Source: Campanula takesimana (lineage: Eukaryota; Streptophyta; Magnoliopsida; Asterales; Campanulaceae). Taken from it: a DNA stretch of 64,000 nucleotides. The stretch lies in the NCBI GenBank assembly GCA_026119855.1, contig JAOWBW010000445.1, forward strand, positions 682,001 to 746,000. Direction: 5' to 3'. Under the pieces are notes generated by a model. The model did no database searches and was not told the DNA's origin. It worked only from the letters and a program-made list of their open reading frames with translations. Shown here piece by piece: positions 57,239-64,000 of this stretch (position 1 is its first letter; each line of letters starts with the position of its first letter). The translations under genes were made by a program, and so were the position numbers.

Positions 57239-57800
57239 TGTTAGAGCAAAATATACGTAAGAACGATGGCAATCGAAATAATCAAACACAACTCAAAAAT
57301 TTACGTGGTTCACCAACTTGGCTACATCCACGGGCGGAGGGAGAATATATTACTATTCAATGGCAATTACAAAAGACGATCTTCACTAATCTAGTTGCAC
57401 GAATTATTTAGGCAAACAATTCCGTCAACCTAAATCTAGATCTTAGATCTCTACTTGTATCTATCAAAGATGACCGGAAAAAATAATGCTAGGGGAGGGG
57501 CTAGTATTTATAGGCATAATTACTAGAAACCCAAAAGGAGAAGGAATTATATTCCTTGTGTACATTGTAATTGGAATCTTATTTCTTATGTACAAAGTAA
57601 TCATATTCTTATTAGGAAACGACTTTCCTAATTCTTGAACCATTCGTTGTACCAATAAGAAACCTAATTAAACCAATAAACATTAATCCATGTACCAAAA
57701 GTATTTCTTTTCCTTGCCCAATTCAAATCCCAAAATTACTCGACTTGTCGGGGACATATCCTTAACCAATAGTCATTGATTCAAAGGCATATTCCCAACA
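57239..57800 (-). repeat. 5' LTR of element 6
   Basis: Same ends as the left LTR; followed on the plus strand by ATAAA, the target duplication. Confidence 0.9.
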
Positions 57801-57805
57801 ATAAA

Positions 57806-58162
57806 CCTAACAATGTAGGTTATAAAAGTAGATACATATTCATAATGATCTAAAAGATGAGTGTCCTATTTTTATTTGGGTTAAAATTGGAACTTGAAAA
57901 CAAAAACACAATAAATATTTAACTTCATTAAAAGTGCTACAAATATTTTTTTATAATTATAGAGAGCAAAGAGAGGATAACAAATTACTATAAATTCATG
58001 CTTAAAAATCATTTGAGTTAGAAAAAGAAAATGCTCGTAATACACATTATTTTGGACAAATGAGCAATTGAAATGCTTCAACAGGAACATCCACGTCTTT
58101 AACTACAACCAAGGAGTATAAATTTTGTGAAATTTCAACCTAAAAATAATCAAAATAAAATA
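57806..58162. other. Intergenic, nothing recognised
   Basis: AT-rich sequence between element 6 and the Stowaway-like MITE. No open frame worth reporting. Confidence 0.5.
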
Positions 58163-58164
58163 TA

Positions 58165-58461
58165 CTCCCTCCGTCCCAGAGTAAGTGTCCACTCTTCCAT
58201 TTGCATGGGGATTAAGAAAAAGTAAAAGTGGTGTAAGAAAAAGTGAAAGTGGTGTAAGTGTTGTGAGTATAAAAAGTGAGGTAGGAGAGAGAAAATGAGG
58301 TAGGGAATAGTGAATTGATTGGTGTTGTGAGTGTAAAAGTAAAGTATGAGAGAGAATGAGTGAGATGAATAGTAAAGATTCTTTTTCATTTTAGGAAGTG
58401 GACATTTACTTTGGGACAAACTAAAAAGAAAATGTGGACACTTACTATAGGACGGAGGGAG
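58165..58461. mobile_element. Stowaway-like MITE (297 bp)
   Basis: Terminal inverted repeats CTCCCTCCGTCCC...GTGTCCAC and the complement, with TA duplication on both sides (58163-58164, 58462-58463). CTCCCTCCGTCCC is the classic plant Stowaway (Tc1/mariner) terminus. The open frame across it is incidental. Confidence 0.92.
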
Positions 58462-58465
58462 TATA

Positions 58466-58987
58466 TGTGATATCCCCCATCCCACATCGGAAATATGTGG
58501 GAATTGAGTGTGCTATATAGAAGGCCCATACACTCCTACTAAGCATCAAATCATCCATTGGACTTTTGGAGGCCTGTGATGGGCTGTGGTTGACCCAATT
58601 GAGGAGATGTTTGGTGGGCTAGTGTATGGTACCTATGTGGCGGGTCGGGTCTGCGGACTCGGGTCGTTACAAATGGTATCAGAGCGGAACCCCGGCCTTA
58701 AGGCTTGCGAGCTAGCCCGGGGGTACGATCTGGGTATTGATTGACCTTGCCAGGGACGGCAAGGGTTTGAGTGGGGGAGATTGTGATATCCCCCATCCCA
58801 CATCGAAAATATGTGGGAATTGAGTGTGCTATATAGAAGGCCCATACACTCCTACTAAGCATCAAATCATCCATTGGACTTTTGGAGGCCTGTGATGGGC
58901 TGTGGTTGACCCATTTGAGGAGATGCTTGGTGGGCTAGTGTATGGTACCTATGTGGCGGGTCGGGTCTGCGGACTCGGGTTGTTACA
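58466..58987 (+). mobile_element. Complete TRIM element (522 bp)
   Basis: Two 206-bp LTRs (58466-58671, 58782-58987) starting TGTGATATCCCCCATCCC and ending GTTACA; primer site TGGTATCAGAGC at 58674-58685; purine tract GTGGGGGAGAT at 58771-58781; target duplication GTATA (58461-58465, 58988-58992). I count four differences between the LTRs (about 2%). The interior is only 110 bp and non-coding, the definition of a terminal-repeat retrotransposon in miniature. Its target duplication includes the last base of the MITE. Confidence 0.95.
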
Positions 58988-58992
58988 GTATA

Positions 58993-59639
58993 AATTATTG
59001 AATCATGCATAATCCTGAAGCATCATCTTATTACCTATGTCCATTGATAAAATATTTATAATATTATATTTAATTATTGATGGTTAAAGTTTCAAATTTT
59101 TAATTTTGATTTTTGGGATTTGAATTTTGAATGATTTTAATATCCCAAAATGAGTAGGATGTTTCAATATTGCGCCATCACGTGGCGTTCTCTATGAATT
59201 GCATTTTACTCTCCTTTATTACTTCATTCGACTCAAAATAGATGTCGTTTTGAGCATTTACACAATTTTTAAGAAATACAATTAATGCATATGAAAAAGT
59301 CTCATATACCCTTAAAGTTTACCAATTACCTAGCCAATTAAATGCTTGTGCAAGAGATACTCAACTATCATTAATAAGTGTATAGTTGGTATACAACATT
59401 AAAAAAAAAAAAAAAACCTTAGAAATAGCGAAACGACTAGTATTTTGAGACAAAAATTAACTCCCAAAACGGCATCTAAAAGTCAATTAGTGGTCAACCT
59501 GATTAAACTTTGACTAATAATTTAAATATAATGTAATAATCCTAATGAATACTATTAACAATTATTATTGTATCACCATTTATAATACTTTCGATATCAA
59601 TTTTTGAGACCTTAAAGGGTGTGCTTAGCATTTGAATTT
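58993..59639. other. Intergenic upstream of SWI3C copy 2
   Basis: AT-rich, poly-A run at about 59400-59416, no open frame of note. The distal promoter of copy 2 may lie here but no element is certain. Confidence 0.45.
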
Positions 59640-59951
59640 TTGTGTGTGTTGTTGCATGTGGAAGAAGTTGGCCTTCTCAATTCTCTCTCTCTCTCTCTCT
59701 ACACACCATCCTCGTTTTTCTTTGTTCTGCCAGCTCTCTACCTACCTAGATATTATCGACCATTTCCACCATAAACCCCTTCTTCACTCTCCCTCTCACC
59801 CTCACCAATGCCAGTTTCTTCCTCAGCTAACCCCCCCCCCCCCTCGATCTCTCTCTACGTCTAGAGATTACATAGATGCAAACATGTAATTTTGTGCATT
59901 AATCTTTTCAACTTTGTGGGTTTGAATTGAGAAGGCGGTCAGAAGCTATAT
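59640..59951 (+). promoter_or_regulatory. Likely 5' leader and proximal promoter of SWI3C copy 2
   Basis: Pyrimidine-rich with a CT tract (about 59682-59700), many CTCTC and CACC words and a C run near 59829-59842, typical of plant 5' leaders. No certain TATA box. The coding ATG chosen is 59952, the first in the frame that carries the family sequence. Confidence 0.5.
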
Positions 59952-61232
59952 ATGAAAAGCGAAAGAGACACACCCACATCACCCCTTCCCGTAAACCCAA
60001 ATCACAACCCCACCATGTTGACGACCCCCGACCCACTTGATGAAGACGACGGTGATGGCCTTGACATCGACCACAATCAACCCGAATTCGTCGATGACCC
60101 ACATAAATCCTCCGATCCACCCTCTTCCGCCGCCGCCGCTGCCGAGACCGAGGTCTTGTCGGACGGTGGTGTCCGCCTCTCCAATTTCCCTTCTCTGGTC
60201 GGAAACTCCGTGAATCGACCCCACTCCTCCGTTCTGGCGATTGTTGCCTTGGAAAGGGCTGTTCAAAGAGGAGAGACTGTTAGTAGCTGGGGCCAATTGG
60301 AAAATATATCGTTTGGGCAGCTTCAGTCGTTGTCTGCTGTGCCGGCCGATAGTCCAGTTTTGACCGGTGGCGATGAGGCGTCTTCTGCGTATGTGATTAG
60401 GCAGATATCCATTAGAAAGGGCAATGGGGTGGTCAAGCAGTGGGAGACAAATTGTACTCACGTCTTGCCGATGCACTCAGGTTGCTTGCTTTCTCTTTTC
60501 ACATTAAGCAAGCGCGCGCACACACAATATCTTGTTTATATATCTGTTTCCATTAGTCAAGTTGCTTTAACTTCTTTTATTTCTTTTCAGCTGCTTGCAA
60601 GAATTACATAGATTATATGCATTTTAAAATATTTATTACTGTCATTAGTACCCAGTGAGTAATTTTTTATTCGATTTTAATTTCTCTTTGGAGCAGATTG
60701 GTTTTCACCTTCTTCAATAGATAGAATAGAGCGAAAGGTCGTGCTACATTTTTTCTCAGCGAAATCAGCTGACCATACACCAAAGAAGTACATGGAATGT
60801 CGGAATATTATTGTCGCCAAGTACCTGGAGAATCCAGAGAAGAGACTTTCGGTTTTTGACTGCTATGGTCTTATAGTTGGTATCGACATTGATGATATAA
60901 TTCGAATTTTCCATTTTCTTAACAACTGGGGGATCATTAATTACTGTGCGCCTCCTCTGATTCATGAAAACAAAAATGATGTTTCCTATTTGAGTGAAGA
61001 CGCTAAAGGGGAACTTTGTGTGCCAGCCACGTCTTTGAAAGCTATTGATAGCTTGATCCAATTTGACAAGGCTAAGTGCATGCTTAAAGCAGCAGATGTT
61101 TATCCTGAACTGGTTTCTAGAGGTCATCAGACCTCTGACCTGGACAGTATGATTCGCGTAGCACTGAATGAGACGTGCTGCAATCACTGTTCTCGGCCGC
61201 TGGCTTCGGTCTACTATCGGTCGCAGAAAGAG
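59952..61232 (+). CDS. SWI3C copy 2, exons 1-2 (gene continues past the window)
   Basis: Exon 1 59952-60480, intron 60481-60696 (GTTGCT ... GAGCAG), exon 2 60697-61232, then GTAACT. The junction splits an Asp codon (G/AT), giving HSDWFSPS. Exon 1 encodes an acidic N-terminus and the conserved block RPHSSVLAIVALERA ... LSAVPADSP; exon 2 the SWIRM domain (PEKRLSVFDCYG, NNWGIINYCAP) and the CNHCSRPL zinc-motif start. No stop in either exon. It lacks the basic start known in some SWI3C proteins and has KVVLHFFS where copy 1 has QVVPHFFS. SANT and coiled coil would lie beyond 64000. Confidence 0.85.
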
Positions 61233-61974
61233 GTAACTCTCATGCCATTTTATACTCGCGTGTTCTTGTTTATTATGTAAATATTTTTGTTGCTTTTCGT
61301 GCTCACACCCTATTGGTCTTAGCTCTTAACGAGATTTCATCATTGGTACTTGGCAGTGATATTTCTGTTTTCTGCTTGCCCATGAATGCAGCTACCTGAT
61401 ATCTGGTGCAAAATGGTTTTTGTTTCTCTTATAACTTAGTGAAACTGTACCTGTATTTCCTTGTGGTTGATGACATAGAAGGTGCAATTAGAATAAATGA
61501 AAATCATAATCAGTATTCTGAAATCAGGAAAAGGAAGGGCCGACAACAAACCATGCTAAAATCACTTGATGCCTTTGCCCAAAAAGTTCCTACATTTAAT
61601 TTGCCGTTTGTTTTACTTTTGTCCTGTTGCAATAACACTGCCCAATTGATGTGTAAACCAATACGTTATATGAAATGGCTCAACCAATCATGAACTCATG
61701 ACTTACATATCTCTAGAAATTTGCATAGTGGTGTCAGTAGGAAACTCCTTTTCAGTTTCTGTTTTCCAAGCGCACGCATGGGGTGTTCGCAACAGACCGA
61801 GAAAAGTTGCTACGTAAAGTGAGGGCATGATCTGTCTTTAGCTGTTTCTTAAGGCTATACACGTTTTGGGTTAAAGTTGTGATTGGTGTCCTTATTTAAT
61901 TAGAATTGATGGTTCCTTCTTTTTTGAATTAGATTCCGTTTATCATTTAGGCTTAAAAGAATTATGTTCTAGTT
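61233..61974 (+). other. SWI3C copy 2 intron 2, first part
   Basis: Homologous to copy 1 at 20929-21167, to CTGTTTTCCAAGCG at 32670 and to 41926-42070, which shows what the copy 1 intron looked like before its insertions. Confidence 0.75.
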
Positions 61975-62220
61975 AGGATTTGTTTTCTTTTGGTTAATTA
62001 GGACTATATATTATTAAGTAGATGTAACTTACAAGATTTCAAGCGGTTTTTAGAATAAAATTGATTTGAGCTTTCCTCATTCCCAAAAGTGGAGTTTTTC
62101 CTTTTGTTACCAATTTCCTAGAATTCATTATCGAATCAATAGGATCTCGAAGAACTCAACTGTTATTGTTTCATACAACTAACGGATTTCTGGTATTTAT
62201 TTCGCTTCAGCGTTGCATCA
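61975..62220 (+). repeat. Small LTR of a degraded retrotransposon
   Basis: Begins TGTTCTAGTTAGG, ends GCATCA, followed by TTAGTATCAAAGC, a tRNA-Met primer site with two changes. 246 bp. Lineage not certain, perhaps Ty3/Gypsy. Confidence 0.5.
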
Positions 62221-62900
62221 GTTAGTATCAAAGCTATGTTCGCTCTAGGATTAACTATGTCGCACCAAAGCTATATCTGACCTACAAATGTAGGAGTGAT
62301 CTATGATCCCCAGTATCTTGGTCATAGGATTGGGCTGATCATGGAAAATCGGTTCAAGGTGGTGTTAGAGAATAAGGAAGAAGTGGTGGCCAAGCACCTA
62401 TCCAAACGAGTGGTTGCGATGATTGGCAATCAACAACCCGTCAACCACAACCGTTATCGTGTCAATCTGGAGTGCGAGCCGAGGAGGAAGATGTGTGGGA
62501 GACCAATGAACATTTAGCGGTAAGTTTTAAAATGGAGGTGGGATGTGAGTCCTTTCTCTGATGATAGTTCGTTGAACCGAAGGTGCAACGAAGAATCACA
62601 AGATACTGAGTTAGTGTGTGCATTTGCCTACAATGACTATTCAGTCAACGGAGTTACCAAAGAAGGTTGCCGAATTTAGAGATAATCCAATCCAACTTCA
62701 AATTCTTTTGCAACGGTTTCATCGGGTGAGTCAAAATGTATTTGAAGCAACAATTTTGGTCATTGGCATAAGGATCCCTTTGGTATTGATTGTTCAAGTA
62801 GTTCACTATCTTGGTTCCTCGAAAGATTGATTATTTAGAACTTTATCACAAGTTACTAGGAAAATTGGATGGCTATGGTGATGAGTGCTCCTAAATTTTA
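62221..62900 (+). pseudogene. Gag-like remnant after the small LTR
   Basis: A 73-codon frame (62296-62517) rich in charged residues with NHNRYRVNLE, then further short frames. No conserved motif lets me name it. Position after a primer site suggests gag of the same element. Confidence 0.35.
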
Positions 62901-62944
62901 AGTTCTTTCCAGGTACAAAGAATAATTTCAAAATATGTGATGGA

Positions 62945-64000
62945 AAAATCTCCCTCTAATTAAATACCTAGCAAGCGCACTAGTTATCAGAGCAGTATTT
63001 GCGCTGCAAGAGTCGAATCCACAAAGGCCTGACGGGATAACAAGAATGTATTGCAAATCAGAAAAGTAAATAAGAGGGTTTGTTTTTAATTAATTTAACT
63101 AAACTAATTATAAAAGATCACAGAATAAAGGCAAGGGTTGAATTCAAGATTGACCAACAAATTCACGAATTAGGGTTCACAATTACTATCACTTTATGCT
63201 CTTCACATAATCAATTCTTCAATCTCACTACAAGGGTTCGTTCACTTAAGTAAGAATTGGGACGGTTCGGTCGCCGGATTACAATTCTATTATTCTTGTC
63301 ATATTATACATCCAAAAACTCATTAAGAACTTAAGAACACATGAACCGAAAGTCTTTTGTTTTCTATTACGGCGTCAATTGAATTTAATTATCAGTTTAG
63401 TGGTCAACGTATCAATTGCCCACATTACTCCAACAAGTGATAACCAAAAATTCTAAGGTCAAGAATATCTTAACATAAACCTGAAACCCTAGAATTGATG
63501 ATAAATAAATTGACAATCAAGATAGAGAATGACTACTAAGATTATGATCACAACACTAATATCAAGCAATCTCTACTACCAATCCGCAAAACAAAGGAAT
63601 TTAGCTACTCATGGACATAGCAAATATCACAAGAAATAAAGAAGAATTCTTAAACCTGGATATTATGCTTGAATATTAAAAACCCTTGAAACTTTTTTAA
63701 GATCCTTCAATACTAGAATAAAGCATAAGAGAAAAATAGTGGCTGGAGTTATCTATTTATACTAGGGAAATACAATGCTTTAAAAATAAGGAAACCCTAA
63801 AATCATTGTCCAATTAGGAAATTACAAAGCATCTGGATCACGGGGTTGCGGCCGCCCTTGGTCAAGGTGTGCGGCCGCCCTCGAGAATGTGGCAACAAAC
63901 AAGCCCAAAGATATATCATTTGGATGTTTTAAAACACACCCATCAATGTGTTTTATGAAGCAAAACCAATTTTTTTAGGACAATTTTTCTTCAAGCGGAG
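62945..64000 (+). repeat. Repeat R, running off the window
   Basis: From about ATACCTAGCAAGCGCAC at 62968 on, non-coding. Its 63495-64000 part matches 32154-32640. TGCGGCCGCCC occurs twice (about 63847 and 63871). The AGTCGAATCCACAAAGG block resembles leaders of some plant LTR elements, but the class is not established. Confidence 0.55.

Larger units (their letters stand above)
54391..57800 (-). mobile_element. Element 6: non-autonomous LTR retrotransposon (3.4 kb)
   Basis: LTRs 54391-54952 and 57239-57800 (562 bp), target duplication ATAAA (54386-54390, 57801-57805). Primer site TGGCATCAGAGC (complement of 57225-57236) next to the right LTR sets the orientation as minus. The 2.3-kb interior contains a hAT-like MITE, an 11-bp repeat array and a gag-like scrap, but no protease, integrase or RT. 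It must be mobilised in trans. Confidence 0.9.

Noticed and set aside
58150..58485. 111-codon protein on the minus strand
   Set aside because: It spans the inverted repeats of the Stowaway-like MITE and part of the TRIM LTR.
1673..58685. tRNA-Met gene fragments
   Set aside because: The TGGTATCAGAGC words are 12-nt primer sites directly after LTRs, with no tRNA body around them.

Overview
The window is nuclear DNA of a flowering plant, most likely a eudicot. It is AT-rich, its genes are split by introns, and it is dominated by Ty1/Copia LTR retrotransposons primed by initiator tRNA-Met. The only host gene recognised is SWI3C, which encodes a SWIRM/SANT core subunit of the SWI/SNF chromatin-remodelling complex. 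Two SWI3C copies are present. Copy 1 (20393-44150) is a pseudogene whose intron 2 has grown to about 21 kb by transposon insertion; its exon 1 is not in view and may lie left of the window. Copy 2 (from 59952) has clean exons 1 and 2 and runs off the right edge. No tRNA, rRNA or CRISPR locus was found.

Layout. 221-6290: Copia element 1 (SIRE-like), truncated inside reverse transcriptase. 6395-19788: element 2, a 13.4-kb SIRE-like element with both LTRs, a decayed gag, a nearly intact pol and a third gene (ORF3). 19789-20263: LTR-like fragment abutting SWI3C intron 1. 20393-20928: SWI3C copy 1 exon 2. 21168-32153: DNA-transposon scrap, then minus-strand element 3 (same family as element 2, truncated at both ends). 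32154-32668: fragment of repeat R. 32692-41925: minus-strand element 4, a Copia derivative lacking integrase, RT and RNase H; its 3' LTR carries two solo LTRs (33417-34134 and 34283-35890), each with a perfect target duplication and an empty site in the sister LTR. 42314-44150: SWI3C copy 1 exons 3-7 with a nonsense codon and a frameshift. 44419-45119: Harbinger-like MITE. 46931-52988: element 5, near-identical LTRs around a dead interior. 54391-57800: minus-strand non-autonomous LTR element 6 holding a hAT-like MITE. 58165-58461 and 58466-58987: Stowaway-like MITE abutted by a complete 522-bp TRIM. 59640-61232: SWI3C copy 2 promoter region and exons 1-2. 61975-64000: small LTR, gag remnant and a fuller copy of repeat R.

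Three observations go beyond ordinary transposon annotation. (1) In elements 2 and 3, ORF3 has its own TATA box, CT-rich leader, a 14-codon first exon and a roughly 1-kb intron. The last part of that intron is a strand-biased array of the core TGCGCCT at a period of about 17 nt. Related short CG-containing motifs, a different one per family, are scattered through LTRs and coding sequence of other elements here (AACCGC in element 1, GCTCGG in element 5, an 11-bp TGCACG array in element 6). (2) In elements 1, 2 and 3, removing an 85- or 86-nt candidate intron at the gag/pol boundary fuses the two frames in phase, although the unspliced frame relation differs between elements. (3) Most coding damage that can be polarised is CAA/CAG to TAA/TAG, as expected from deamination of methylated cytosine. 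All are readings of the sequence; none has been tested here.
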